Shown piece by piece: positions 7,931 to 17,569 of a DNA stretch of 64,000 nucleotides. A program made the position numbers and the translations under genes. Each line of letters opens with the position of its first letter. Position 1 is the stretch's first letter. The DNA is from Hymenobacter sp. J193 (lineage in GTDB: Bacteria; Bacteroidota; Bacteroidia; Cytophagales; Hymenobacteraceae): positions 124,001 to 188,000 of the forward strand of contig NZ_JAJONE010000001.1 of NCBI RefSeq assembly GCF_024700075.1. The letters are read 5' to 3'. The notes under the pieces were generated by a model, which saw only the letters and a list, made by a program, of their open reading frames with translations, was not told the DNA's origin and did no database searches.

Positions 7931-8182
7931 TTGTTATGGCCTAGCAGTTATTATTGGCCATAAGGTCAGAAGCACTTGGATAAAATGGGCCTTTCTGACC
8001 TTTATCTGCTGACTGTTTTTATACATTTTCCCAGTATTGGCTGGCGTTTAGGTGGAACGTGCCACGGTTGAAAGCCAGCTACTTACTTACATAATTCACT
8101 ACCATTCAATACAATAAGCGACTTGACAGAGCAGCCAGCAGCCGGGCAACAACAAGGTGACCAAGCTCCCGGCCAGGCGTAG
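7931..8182. other. Intergenic stretch with nothing recognisable
   Basis: Less GC-rich DNA between the hairpin and the next promoter. A short GGCCATAAGGTCAGAA / TTCTGACC inverted match exists around 7957-8003. No gene or RNA could be supported. Confidence 0.35.
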
Positions 8183-8190
8183 TATCTTTG
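8183..8190 (+). promoter_or_regulatory. -7 promoter element TATCTTTG for the 125-aa gene
   Basis: Consensus TAnnTTTG with its last base 17 nt before ATG 8208. It argues that translation starts at 8208 and not at the in-frame GTG further upstream. Confidence 0.55.
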
Positions 8191-8207
8191 CTGATCTAAC
8201 TCGCCCG

Positions 8208-8585
8208 ATGCCTCTTCTATCCCGCTTTTGGTTTTTGCTGCGCTTCGCAACCCTGGCGGTTTCGGTAATTATCGCGCTTGGCCTGAACCACCGGGAAGTG
8301 GAGATGCTGCATCTGCCGGCCGTTCATGCCAAAGCCGGGACCTTAGCAGTGCCCCCTGAGGTATCGGTGGTGAAGCATAAAGTGGTACTGGAGGCAACGC
8401 ATACGCACGGCCATTACGTGGCGCCAGCGGTGTTGGCCTGGCTTCCCAACCCGGCGCTGGCTGCGTGCTGGCAGCCCCTGCTACGCCGCACACTTGCGGT
8501 GCCCCGCCCCCGGGCCGGTGTGCGAGCCGGAGAGTTCTTTCGGGCCCAGCTACTGGCTATGACGATGTCGCCCCAGGCGCCCTAA
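8208..8585 (+). CDS. Hypothetical exported or membrane-anchored protein
   Basis: 125-aa protein beginning MPLLSRFWFLLRFATLAVSVIIALGL, a basic N-terminus and hydrophobic helix that could be a signal peptide or anchor. The mature part has a short His-rich stretch (EATHTHGHYVAP) and an Arg-rich C-terminal half. No family recognised. The start was chosen from the consensus -7 element 17 nt upstream; an in-frame GTG at 8157 lies upstream of that promoter. The gene stands alone between the dehydrogenase unit and secDF. Confidence 0.5.
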   Translation: MPLLSRFWFLLRFATLAVSVIIALGLNHREVEMLHLPAVHAKAGTLAVPPEVSVVKHKVVLEATHTHGHYVAPAVLAWLPNPALAACWQPLLRRTLAVPRPRAGVRAGEFFRAQLLAMTMSPQAP

Positions 8586-8783
8586 TACGGCTTTGTGGCA
8601 TGAGCAGGGGTTGTGCCTGATGACCTGCTTTTGCAGTAGCATCGGGCAAACGCCTATGTGCTTGGCTTTGAAAACGCCATACTTCCTGCACGTGCTCAGA
8701 AGAAATACATCAAGGCATCATTACGGGCCGGTAGTGCTTTCTCACAACTGCCTGTAAGCAATTCACTGCTTAGTAATCATCCA

Positions 8784-11767
8784 ATGCGTAACAAAGGATT
8801 AATCATTGCCCTCACAGTTGTCGTGACAGCGCTGTGCGGCTATTTCCTGTTTTTCACCTACATCTCACGCGGGGTGCAGGACAAGGCCGTGGCCTATGCC
8901 ACCCAGAACGGCAAGCTTAATGAGTCGCGGCGCCAGCATTACCTTGACTCCGTGTGGCGTGCGCCCGTATTCGGCCCCTACACCTACCGTGATGTGCGCC
9001 AGAGTGAGCTGGGCCTGGGCCTGGACCTGAAGGGCGGCATGCACGTGACGCTGGAAGTCTCGCCCGTGGAAATCGTGCGCGCCATGAGCGGTAACTCCAA
9101 AGACGCGGCATTCAATCAGGCTATTGCCCGCGCCCAGGAGCTGCAGAAAACTAATTCGGGCACGCCTTTCACGGCGCTGTTTGCCCGGCAGTACCGCGAG
9201 CTGGCCCCCGGCAAGCCCGTGGCGCGCCTGTTTGCCAACACCGCCAACAAAAGCCGCGGCATTGATATCAACTCTCCTGACGAGAAAGTCATCGGCGCCA
9301 TCAACAAGGAAGTCGAGGAAGCCATTGACCGCTCGTTCGACATCCTGCGCACCCGCGTCGACAAGTTCGGCGTGAATCAGCCCAGCATCCAGCGGGTGAA
9401 AGGAACAGGCCGCCTGCAGATTGAGCTGCCCGGCGTCGACAACCCGGAGCGCGTGCGCAAGCTGCTACAGGGCCAGGCCAAGCTCGAGTTCTGGGAGGTC
9501 TGGAACCAGAATGAAGTCGGCCCCTACCTCATGCAGCTCGATCAGGCCCTGGCTGCCAAGGAAGCCCTGGCCAAAGCCGGCGGCCCAAGCGCAGCCCCCG
9601 CCACCTCTACCGATACCGCAACAGCGGCAGCTGGGGATTCGACCTCGCTGGCCGCCCAGTTGGCCCGGAACAACAAAACCGCCGCCGCAGAAACCGACTC
9701 TGCAGCAGCCTCGAAAGGCGGCGCCCTCTCGCGTCTGTTTACCATGCCCGGCGGCCTGGGCGTGAACGTGCGCGACACTGCCCGCATGAATCGTCTCCTC
9801 CGCTCCGACGAAGCCCGGGCTACCCTACCCCCCAATCTGACCATGCTCTGGGCTTCGAAGCCCACCACCATCGACAAGCAGGAGTACCTGCGGCTGATTC
9901 CGGTGAAGAAGGACCGGAGCGGTGGCGTGGCGCCCCTGTCCGGGGAGGTGGTATCGGACGCCCGTCAGGACTACGACCAGGGCGGTCAGCCGGAGGTGAG
10001 TGTGAGCATGAACCCCTCGGGAGCCCGCAAGTGGCAGAAAATGACGGCCGCCAACGTGGGTCGGCAAGTGGCCATCGTGCTCGACGACTACGTGTACTCC
10101 GACCCGGTGGTCCAGGATGAAATTGCCGGCGGCAACACCAGCATCTCGGGCAGCTTCTCCATCGAGGAAGCCCAGGACTTGGCCCAGGTGCTGAAAGCTG
10201 GCAAGATGCCCGCGCCCACGCGTATTGTGGAGGAAGCCGTGGTGGGCCCCTCACTGGGGCAGGAGGCTATTAATCAGGGGCTGTACTCCTCACTGGCGGG
10301 TCTGGTGCTCATCATGATCTTCATGGCGGGCTACTATGGCAAGGGCGGTATGGTGGCCAACCTGGCCCTGGGCTTCAACATCTTTCTGGTGCTGGGCATC
10401 CTGGCCCAGTTCGGCACGGCGCTTACGCTGCCCGGCATTGCCGGCCTGGTGCTCACCTTCGGCATGGCCGTGGATGCCAACGTGCTGATTTTTGAGCGTA
10501 TCCGGGAGGAGCTGGCCCGAGGCGTCAGCACCAAAGAAGCTATTCACATCGGCTATAGCCGGGCCTTCTCGGCCATCTTCGACTCCAACGTAACCACCCT
10601 GCTGGTAGCCCTTATCCTAGGCTTTTTCGGCACGGGCCCGGTACAGGGCTTTGCCATCACGCTGGGCATTGGCGTGCTCACCTCTTTCCTCACCTCGGTG
10701 TACCTCTCGCACGTTATCGTCGACTGGCTGACCTCGGGGCCGAACGCCACCAGCTGGACTTTCGCCACGTCGGTATCATTCAACATGTTCAAGAATTTCA
10801 ACTTCGACATCGTGGGCAAGCGCAAAATTGCCTACCTGTTCTCGGGGTCTGTTATCATTCTGGGCTTTGTGCTGATGGCCGTGCAGGGCGGCCCCAACCT
10901 GGGCGTGGACTTCCAAGGCGGCCGCAGCTACACCGTCGACTTCAACAAGGCGGTGGTGGCCTCCGACGTGCGCACCGCGCTGGGCGACGAGCTGCAGGGG
11001 GCCGGCATTGAGGTAAAAACCTTCGGAGCACCGCAACGCCTGCGCATCACTACCGGCTACCTGGCCGGCGACGACAGCCAGGCGGCCGACCAGCAAGTAG
11101 AGCAGGCCGTGCGTAAGGGCCTGGCCCAGTACGCCGACAGCAACCCCACCATCGTCAGTTCGTCGAAGGTGGGCGCCACCGTGGCCGACGACATCAAGCA
11201 GACCTCGGCGCTCAGCTTGCTGCTGGCCGTGGTAGGCATCTTCGTGTACGTGCTGTTCCGCTTCGAGAAGTGGCAGTACTCGCTGGCCTCGATTGTGGCG
11301 CTGATACACGACGTGCTGATGGTAATCGTAGCCTTCCCCATTGCCCGCTTTTTCGGCGTTACTTACGAGATGGACCAAGTGTTTGTGGCCGCGGTGCTCA
11401 CCATCCTCGGCTTTTCCATCAACGACACGGTGGTAGTGTACGACCGTATCCGCGAGTACCTGCGCGAAAACCCTACGCTGACGTTTGCCCAGGTGGTAAA
11501 CCCGGCGTTGAACTCCACCTTCTCGCGCACCATCATCACCTCGCTCACGGTGCTGGTAGTAGTGGTGGTGCTCTACATCTTTGGTGGGAAACGCTGCGCT
11601 CCTTCTCGTTTGCCATGATTGTGGGAGTCGTGTTCGGCACGTACTCCACGCTCTTCATTGCCACGCCCATCGTGTTGGATACGTCCGGCCGCAAAGGCGA
11701 CGCGGCTGGCGACGGCCTTGCCGCTCCTCTGGGCGAGTCGCCCCGGCTGAGCTCTACGCCGGTGTAA
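8784..11767 (+). CDS. secDF: Fused SecD-SecF protein-export membrane protein, frameshifted near 3' end
   Basis: RND-type subunit that uses the proton gradient to complete Sec-dependent export. The start is ATG 8784, giving MRNKGLIIALTVVVTALCG as TM1. The SecD half has LGLGLDLKGGMHVTLEV, a large periplasmic P1 domain with an Ala/Thr-rich insertion (residues ~265-320), and FGMAVDANVLIFERIREE in TM4. The SecF half starts near residue 670 with LGVDFQGGRSYTVDF and has LGFSINDTVVVYDRIREY. The frame breaks at 11583-11589: GGTGGGAAACG appears to have lost one G of an expected GGTGGGGAAACG. The conserved end ETLRSFSFAMIVGVVFGTYS continues in the next frame to 11767. Intact length would be 994 aa. Confidence 0.93.
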
Positions 11768-11786
11768 CGGTTGTATGCGAGTAAAA

Positions 11787-11820
11787 AAAGAAAGCCTGGC
11801 CTATTGGCCGGGCTTTCTTT
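11787..11820. terminator. Bidirectional intrinsic terminator between secDF and the YitT-like gene
   Basis: AAAGAAAGCCTGGCC (11787-11801) pairs with GGCCGGGCTTTCTTT (11806-11820) around TATT, flanked by an A-run on the left and a T-run on the right. It can serve both convergent genes. Confidence 0.85.
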
Positions 11821-11862
11821 TAGGGGTGCTTTTTCCAGGCGGCCGCTGCGGCTGGGCGGGCG

Positions 11863-12774
11863 CTAGTGCAGCGGGCGGCGCTTGAGCATGCCGCCCACGG
11901 CATCGTCGACGCTGTGCTGCACGATAAAGGCGTTGGGGTCCAGGCGCTTGATTTCCTCCCGCAGGCTGGGCAGCTCCAGGCGCGTAACCACCGTGAAAAT
12001 AATTTTCCGCTCTTCGCGCTGCTCGCCCCGCTTGCCGAAGCCACTCTCGCCCTTGTATACCGTCACGCCCCGGCCCAGCTTGGTGGTAATGGCTTCCCGC
12101 ACGGCCTCGCTGTGTTCAGAAATGATGGTGACGCCCGTGTACTGCTCGATGCCGGTGAGGATGAAATCGAGCGTCTTGGACGCCGCCACATAAGTCAGAA
12201 TGGAGTACAGCGCCTCGGTGACGCCCAGCACGAAGGCGGCCACCCCGAAGATGAAGATATTGACAATCAGAATGATGTCACTAACCTTTAGCAGGGCCGT
12301 GTTGCGGTTGATGAGCAGCGCCAGAATTTCGGTGCCGTCGAGCACGGCCCCGCCGCGCATGGCCAGCCCGATGCCGGCCCCGATGAACACGCCCCCGAAC
12401 ACGGCGGTAATGAGCAGGTCGGGGGTAACATCGGGGTATGGCACCAGCACCAGGCAGGCGGCCAGGCCCGCAATGGCCGCCGCGCTTTTCAGGGCAAACT
12501 GCACGCCCATCTGCCGGTAGCCCAAAGCCAGAAAAGGCAGGTTGATGAGCAGCAGCCCCCAGGACAGCGGCAACCCCAGCGCGGCCGAGAGCAGCATGGA
12601 AATACCGGTGGCCCCTCCGTCGATAAAGTGGCTCGACAATAGGAAGCCTTTGAGCCCCATGCCGGCCGACAGGATACCAGCCACGATAAAGGCCAGATTC
12701 TTCAGGCCAGTGCGAAAAGTAGGCTTGACCGCGCTTTCTGGTGGTGTTGGGGTTATTCCTGTGGGTGGGTGCAT
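11863..12774 (-). CDS. YitT family membrane protein (DUF161 + DUF2179)
   Basis: 303-aa integral membrane protein. About five to six hydrophobic segments occupy residues 25-215, including the family-typical GFLLSSHFIDGGATGISMLL and IGAGIGLAMRGGAVLDGTEILAL. Residues ~215-300 form the soluble DUF2179 domain (TGVTIISEHSEAVREAITTKLGRGVTVY through TVVTRLELPSLREEIKRLDPNAFIV). Function in the family is unknown, with transport or ligand sensing proposed. It is convergent with secDF and shares its terminator. Confidence 0.93.
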   Translation of the reverse strand: MHPPTGITPTPPESAVKPTFRTGLKNLAFIVAGILSAGMGLKGFLLSSHFIDGGATGISMLLSAALGLPLSWGLLLINLPFLALGYRQMGVQFALKSAAAIAGLAACLVLVPYPDVTPDLLITAVFGGVFIGAGIGLAMRGGAVLDGTEILALLINRNTALLKVSDIILIVNIFIFGVAAFVLGVTEALYSILTYVAASKTLDFILTGIEQYTGVTIISEHSEAVREAITTKLGRGVTVYKGESGFGKRGEQREERKIIFTVVTRLELPSLREEIKRLDPNAFIVQHSVDDAVGGMLKRRPLH

Positions 12775-12827
12775 GAAAAGAAAATAAGTAAAAATCAGCG
12801 CAGACCCAATGCCCGACGCCGCAAAAA

Positions 12828-13495
12828 TCAGTTCAGTCGGAAATTCTTCAGGCTGCCGGGCAGGAGCGGGTGCTTGTCTAGGAGCAGGGCGCGGTAAATG
12901 GCCAGCGTAAAAATCACCAGCAGCGCAATTTTCAGGTTACTGAGCAGCGTGGCAGTGCCTTCGGTGACAACGGAGCCCCGGGAAAGCTCCTGCCCGACCC
13001 GCTGCTGAATCAGGTTGAGGATCCTCAGGTCGCGGTGAATCCGGTCGAACTCCTGCTCCAGCGCCTGGGTAGCAGGGCCGGGCAGCTGCGCCGCCAGCAG
13101 CTGCGTTTCCAGGGCGTTATACCGGTTGAGGCGGGCCCGGAAATCATGAAACAACTGGGCTTCGTCGGCCACCATGTACGTGGCCTGGTAGCCATCAACC
13201 AGCACGGCTATATCCTGATTGTGGCGGGCCAGCTGCCGCCGTACGTGCTGGAGCCGCCCCCGGCGGGGCTGGCAAGGTAACCGGCCAGCAGCTGCTGCTT
13301 GGCATACATCAAGTCGTTGAGCTGAAACAAACCCGTGGCGGGCATCAATCTATCCTGGTACAGCGAAGAAACGGACGTGTTCAGGTCGCGCATCAGCCGC
13401 TTTTCCAGCACGCTGCTGGCCAGGATGGTTAGCATCACGATCAGAAACAGGAAAATCGGCTTAGCCTTGTAGTGGATTCGGGACAGTAGAGGCAT
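12828..13495 (-). pseudogene. Membrane protein with MCP-like four-helix sensor region, frameshifted
   Basis: Two adjacent reading frames make one protein. The first (13495-13208) has a membrane helix FLFLIVMLTILASSVLEKRL and a helical YQDRLMPATGLFQLNDLMYAKQQLLAGYLASP. The second resumes in another frame with RHNQDIAVLVDGYQATYMV and ends with a second membrane helix LLSNLKIALLVIFTLAIYRALLL. Together they resemble the periplasmic 4HB sensor module of chemoreceptors, without any signalling domain. The frame is lost in a C/G-rich run near 13250-13266. Restoring one base gives 222 aa. It is either a real pseudogene or a base-call error. The neighbours give no functional hint. Confidence 0.7.
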
Positions 13496-13675
13496 GATGC
13501 AGAAGCTAGGGGTGAGCGGAACAACCTAAATTGCAGATAAAAAACAGGAAAGTGGGAAAAGCCCCCTGAAAGTCGGCCAGCTTGTCCTGCTTTTTCGCTG
13601 CCGGACGGGCAACCTGCATCGGTCCTGACTGCTTATATTGCCCCGTTTACGAGTTCACGCACATTCACTCCGGGT

Positions 13676-14350
13676 ATGAAAGTTCTGCTGGTGGAAGACG
13701 AGCCCCAACTGGCTTCCTTTATCAAAAAGGGGTTTGAGCACGAAGGCTACGAGCTGACGGTGGCCTACGATGGGCGCACGGGCTGGTCGCTGTACCAGCA
13801 GCAGCCCTACGACCTGGTGGTGCTCGACGTGAACCTCCCCTACCTCAACGGGGTGGAGTTGTGCCGCCACATCCGCGCGGCCCGGCACCGCGTGCCGGTT
13901 CTCATGCTCACGGCCCTCGACAGCTTGGCCGACAAGGAAGCCGGCTTCGAGGCCGGGGCCGACGACTATCTGGCCAAGCCTTTCGCCTTCCGGGAGCTGC
14001 TGCTGCGGGCCCGGGCCCTGACCAAGCGTTACGCCGAAACGGGCGCCCCCCAGTTGCTGCGCCTGGCCGACCTGGAGCTGAACCTGGACTCGAAAATTGT
14101 GACCCGGGCCGGGCAGCGCATCGACCTGACCACCCGCGAATACTCGCTGCTGGAGCACCTGCTGCTCAACCAGGGCCGCATCGTGTCGCGCGTCGACATT
14201 GCCGAGCGAGTGTGGGAAGTGGACTTCGACACCACCACCAACATCATCGACGTGTACGTGGGCTACCTGCGCAAGAAGATCGACAAGGGCTTCGAGCCCA
14301 AGCTCATTCATACCGTGGTGGGCATGGGCTACGTGATGCGGGAGCAATAA
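13676..14350 (+). CDS. OmpR/CusR-type response regulator
   Basis: 224-aa regulator. The receiver domain (1-118) has LLVEDEPQL, phospho-Asp in DLVVLDVNLPYLNG, LMLTAL and YLAKPFAFREL. The winged-helix DNA-binding domain (~125-222) has LTTREYSLLEHLLLNQGRIVSR and FDTTTNIIDVYVGYLRKKID, the recognition-helix region. The closest character is CusR/CopR-like. The partner kinase starts 12 nt downstream and an RND tripartite efflux operon follows, so it probably controls that efflux system in response to metal or envelope stress. The inducer cannot be read from sequence. Confidence 0.95.
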   Translation: MKVLLVEDEPQLASFIKKGFEHEGYELTVAYDGRTGWSLYQQQPYDLVVLDVNLPYLNGVELCRHIRAARHRVPVLMLTALDSLADKEAGFEAGADDYLAKPFAFRELLLRARALTKRYAETGAPQLLRLADLELNLDSKIVTRAGQRIDLTTREYSLLEHLLLNQGRIVSRVDIAERVWEVDFDTTTNIIDVYVGYLRKKIDKGFEPKLIHTVVGMGYVMREQ

Positions 14351-14362
14351 CCCCCGACGCCT

Positions 14363-15742
14363 ATGCTGATTCGCAACAAGCTGATGCTGCGCTTTACGCT
14401 GCTGGTGCTCGGCATCCAGCTCAGCTTTTCCACGTTCATCTACTTTTTCCACGCCAATGCCCGGGCCCAGCGCTTCGAACACCGCCTGGCCAACAGCGCC
14501 ACCCTGGCTGGCCGCCTGCTGGTGCGCACCCACAAGCTGGAAAAGGGCATCATGGGCACCCTGCGCCGCGACGACCTGCTCATCCTGCCCCGAGAGCAAA
14601 TCAGCATCTACGGCCCCGACGACGTGCTGCGCTATAGCAGCGACGACCGTATCGACCAAACCCTGAACCGGCGGCGGCTGGCGGGGCTGACCGCCGGCCA
14701 GCAGGTAACCTACCCCCACCAGGGCCGGCGCGAAACCGTGGGGCTTTCGTTTGCCCATCCGCCCCACGGCCACTACCGCATTTTCGTCTCGGCCGAAGAC
14801 CGGGTAGGGTGGGCGCAGCAGCGGCAGCTGGGTTTGCTGCTGCTGCTGGGCAACGTAGGCGCCCTGGCCACTGCCATTGTCGCGGGCTGGTTTTTTGCCG
14901 GTTCGGCCCTGCGGCCCATTTCACGCGTCATCCGGCAAGCCCGGCGCATTTCGGCTACGAGCCTGGGGCGGCGCCTTTCCGAAGGCAACGGGCGCGACGA
15001 GCTGGCCCAGCTCAGCCGGGTAATCAACCACATGCTGGCCGGGCTGGAAAAGGCTTTCGACGTGCAGCGCAGCTTTCTTTCGCACGCCTCTCACGAGCTG
15101 CGCACCCCACTCACGACGCTGACAGGCACGCTGGAAACCGCCCTGGAGTACGACAAGACCCTACCCGAAGCGCGGCAAAGCCTGGCCCAGAGTCTGCAGG
15201 CCGCCCGCCACCTGAGCGCCCTTACCAACGGCCTGCTCAACCTGGCCCGGGCCGACGGCGCCCTGCCGGCCTTTGCGCCCGTGCGGCTGGACGAGTGCCT
15301 GAACCTGGCTCTGGAGTTTGCCCGTGCCAAGTACCCCGGCCGGGAGTGGCGGCTCTCGTTCGGCGAATTCCCGGCCGACACTGAGGGCGACCTGTTCATG
15401 CTGCCCGGCAACGCCGAGCTGCTGACCACCGCCATCCTGAACCTGCTCGACAACGCCGGCAAGTACTCGCCCGGCGCGGTGCGCACCGAGTTGGCGTACA
15501 GCGACGCGCAGACGCTGCGGGTGCGGGTGCAGGATGCCGGCCCGGGTTTGTCGGCGGAAGAGCTTCAGCAGATCTACGAGCCCCTATACCGCGCCACGGG
15601 CGCCCTGGGCCGCCCCGGCTACGGCCTGGGCCTGCCGCTCACCCAACGCGTGGTGCAGCGCCACGGCGGCCGGCTCGAAATCACCTCGGCTCCGGGGCAG
15701 GGCACCACGGCCACCATGTGGCTGCCGGCCGCGCCGCTGTAG
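14363..15742 (+). CDS. Membrane sensor histidine kinase, partner of the OmpR-type regulator
   Basis: 459-aa kinase. TM1 is LLVLGIQLSFSTFIYFF, followed by a ~130-residue periplasmic domain with THKLEKGIMGTLRRDDLLIL, TM2 is LLLLLGNVGALATAIVAGWFF, and then a HAMP segment SALRPISRVIRQARRIS. The HisKA H-box is SHASHELRTPLTTL; the N-box is ILNLLDNAGKYSPG; G-boxes are VQDAGPGLS and GYGLGLPLTQRVV. It sits 12 nt after its regulator, in front of the efflux operon, and so probably senses an efflux substrate or metal. Confidence 0.95.
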   Translation: MLIRNKLMLRFTLLVLGIQLSFSTFIYFFHANARAQRFEHRLANSATLAGRLLVRTHKLEKGIMGTLRRDDLLILPREQISIYGPDDVLRYSSDDRIDQTLNRRRLAGLTAGQQVTYPHQGRRETVGLSFAHPPHGHYRIFVSAEDRVGWAQQRQLGLLLLLGNVGALATAIVAGWFFAGSALRPISRVIRQARRISATSLGRRLSEGNGRDELAQLSRVINHMLAGLEKAFDVQRSFLSHASHELRTPLTTLTGTLETALEYDKTLPEARQSLAQSLQAARHLSALTNGLLNLARADGALPAFAPVRLDECLNLALEFARAKYPGREWRLSFGEFPADTEGDLFMLPGNAELLTTAILNLLDNAGKYSPGAVRTELAYSDAQTLRVRVQDAGPGLSAEELQQIYEPLYRATGALGRPGYGLGLPLTQRVVQRHGGRLEITSAPGQGTTATMWLPAAPL

Positions 15743-15780
15743 GCCGCGGGGCAGTTGCGGAGCAGTAATCCAACTTTATT

Positions 15781-15865
15781 GTCATCCTGAGCGCAGCGAA
15801 GGACCTTATCACGTCAGAACAAGTCGTTCGAACGTGATAAGGTCCTTCGCTGCGCTCAGGATGAC
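15781..15865. repeat. Perfect 34-bp-arm palindromic repeat (GTCATCCTGAGCG family)
   Basis: The left arm GTCATCCTGAGCGCAGCGAA... (15781-15814) is an exact reverse complement of 15832-15865, with a 17-nt spacer. It lies between the sensor kinase gene and the efflux operon. It would form a very stable RNA hairpin and could attenuate read-through. Related in its outer bases to the repeats at 1399-1502 and 30632-30723. Confidence 0.9.
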
Positions 15866-15995
15866 GTTCTTTTTATTCTGCCTTAAACAAGGGGAGTTGT
15901 GGCTCTCATGTTTTCTCATACGCTTCTCATCTCATTCTCATGTTGGGGCGGGTCCTTTGTGGCACGTTTCACTAGGCTTCGGCCGCCCCACTGCG

Positions 15996-16265
15996 ATGAC
16001 CGGCTCTGAATCCCGTTCCCTCAACTTTCTGGCGCTGCTGCTCGGCGGGGTCCTGGCGCTGTCGCTGGGCCTGAACGGGCTGCTGCTGGCCGCCCGGATT
16101 GAGGACTGGCCCGACGACGTGAGCGCCGAACTGGCCGCTACTACTGCCGACCTGCACCAGACCCAGCGCCTGCTGGCCAGCTGCCAGCAGCACCAGCAAC
16201 GCCAAGACAGCCTGCTCATCCTGTCGCGCAACCTGGTCGCCGGCAAGGTTCTTCCCTTCAAATAA
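15996..16265 (+). CDS. Small single-pass membrane protein heading the efflux operon
   Basis: 89-aa protein MTGSESRSLNFLALLLGG..., with one hydrophobic helix (LLLGGVLALSLGLNGLLLAA) and a periplasmic coiled-coil-like tail rich in Gln and Leu (LAATTADLHQTQRLLASCQ). No family recognised. It ends 17 nt before the membrane-fusion-protein gene, so it is likely the first gene of the RND operon. Its single-helix plus coiled-coil design would suit an accessory protein of the pump, but that is inference. The start is the first ATG downstream of the palindromic repeat. Confidence 0.6.
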   Translation: MTGSESRSLNFLALLLGGVLALSLGLNGLLLAARIEDWPDDVSAELAATTADLHQTQRLLASCQQHQQRQDSLLILSRNLVAGKVLPFK

Positions 16266-16282
16266 CCGCTACTCTTTTTCCG

Positions 16283-17482
16283 ATGAACCAGCCCTCTTTT
16301 AAAATGCCCCTGCTCACTTTATGGACCAGCCCCCGGGCTGCGCTGCGCCAGCGCCTGTGGGGCGGCGTGCTGCTCGCCGTCCTGGCCGCTGGCGTCAGCA
16401 GCTGCTCGGTAGAAGGCAAGACGCCGGAGCAGCCCGCCGCCCCGGAGGTGCTGCCCGTAGTGGCCCTCAAAACCACCGAGCAGGAGCTGTTTCACGACTA
16501 CGTGGCCGACGTGCAGGCCGTGCGCAACGTGGAGGTGCGGGCCCAGGTAGCGGGCTTCCTCGAACAGATTTTCGTGGACGAGGGGCGGCCGGTGAAGAAA
16601 GGCCAGCCGCTGTTCCAGCTTAACGCCAGCGCCCACAAGAACCGGCTCAGCCAGGCTCAGGCCGCGCTGGCTGGTGCCCAGGCCCAGGCCAGCGCCGCCC
16701 GCGTCGAGCGTGAGCGGGTGCGGCTGCTGGTGGAGGAAAACATCATCGCCAAAACCGAGCTGGCGTTGGCCTCAAGCAAGGTGAAGGACGCCGAGGCCCG
16801 CGTGGCCGAGGCCCGGGCCGGGGAAGCCGCCGCCCGCCTCAGCCTGGGCTACACCCTGGTGCGGGCCCCGTTCGACGGCATTATCGACCGGATTCCGCTG
16901 AAGCGGGGCAGTGTGGTGGAAGAAGGCACGCTGCTGACCACGGTCTCGGACCTGCACGAGGTGTACGCCTACTTCAACGTGGGCGAGGGCGAGTACCTGC
17001 AGTACGTGAAAGCCCGGCAGCAGCACCCCGACCGCCACTCCGACTCGGTGCGGCTCACGCTGGCCGATGGTTCGGCGTACCCCATCCCCGGCCACATCGA
17101 AACCACCGAGAGCGAGTTCAACCCCAACACCGGCTCGCTGGCGTTCCGCGCCCGTTTTGCCAACCCCCAACGGATGCTCAAGCATGGCGCCTCGGGCCGC
17201 ATTCGCCTCACCACCACGCTGCCGGCCGCCCTGCTGCTGCCCCAGAAGTCGGTGTTCGAGATTCAGGATAAAAACTACGTCTACGTGGTGGATGCCCAGG
17301 GCGCGGTGCACATGCGCAACTTCGTGCCCCAGACGCGCACCGGCGACTTCTACGTGGTGAAGCAGGGCCTCAAGCCCGGCGAGCGGGTGGTATACGAGGG
17401 CGCGGCCAGCCTCCGCGACGGGCAGCGCATCCAGCCGAAAGCCGTGCACCTGGATTCGCTGCTGGCCCTGGCGGCCCGGTAA
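16283..17482 (+). CDS. RND efflux periplasmic adaptor (membrane fusion) lipoprotein
   Basis: 399-aa MFP of the AcrA/MexA type, linking the inner-membrane pump to the outer-membrane channel. Basic N-terminus, hydrophobic stretch and lipobox-like VSSCSVEG (Cys ~45) suggest a lipoprotein. VRAQVAGFLEQIFVDEGRPVKKGQPLFQLN is the lipoyl/barrel-sandwich half, followed by an alpha-hairpin with Ala/Gln-rich heptads (residues ~115-180), then LGYTLVRAPFDGIID, the second lipoyl half. The beta-barrel and membrane-proximal domains follow. It is 87 nt upstream of the pump gene. Confidence 0.95.
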   Translation: MNQPSFKMPLLTLWTSPRAALRQRLWGGVLLAVLAAGVSSCSVEGKTPEQPAAPEVLPVVALKTTEQELFHDYVADVQAVRNVEVRAQVAGFLEQIFVDEGRPVKKGQPLFQLNASAHKNRLSQAQAALAGAQAQASAARVERERVRLLVEENIIAKTELALASSKVKDAEARVAEARAGEAAARLSLGYTLVRAPFDGIIDRIPLKRGSVVEEGTLLTTVSDLHEVYAYFNVGEGEYLQYVKARQQHPDRHSDSVRLTLADGSAYPIPGHIETTESEFNPNTGSLAFRARFANPQRMLKHGASGRIRLTTTLPAALLLPQKSVFEIQDKNYVYVVDAQGAVHMRNFVPQTRTGDFYVVKQGLKPGERVVYEGAASLRDGQRIQPKAVHLDSLLALAAR

Positions 17483-17569
17483 CCCCGGCCCGGCTCCGGC
17501 CGCCCCCGCTCCTCAACTCTTCTTTCTGAACCAACCCGCTGGCTCTTCGCTGAGCCGGCGCTCCTTCCC

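Noticed and set aside
15534..15995. Long plus-strand frame running from the end of the sensor kinase gene through the palindrome into the small membrane protein
   Set aside because: Its first part overlaps the kinase catalytic domain in another frame and it crosses a perfect palindrome; only the part from ATG 15996 looks like a protein.
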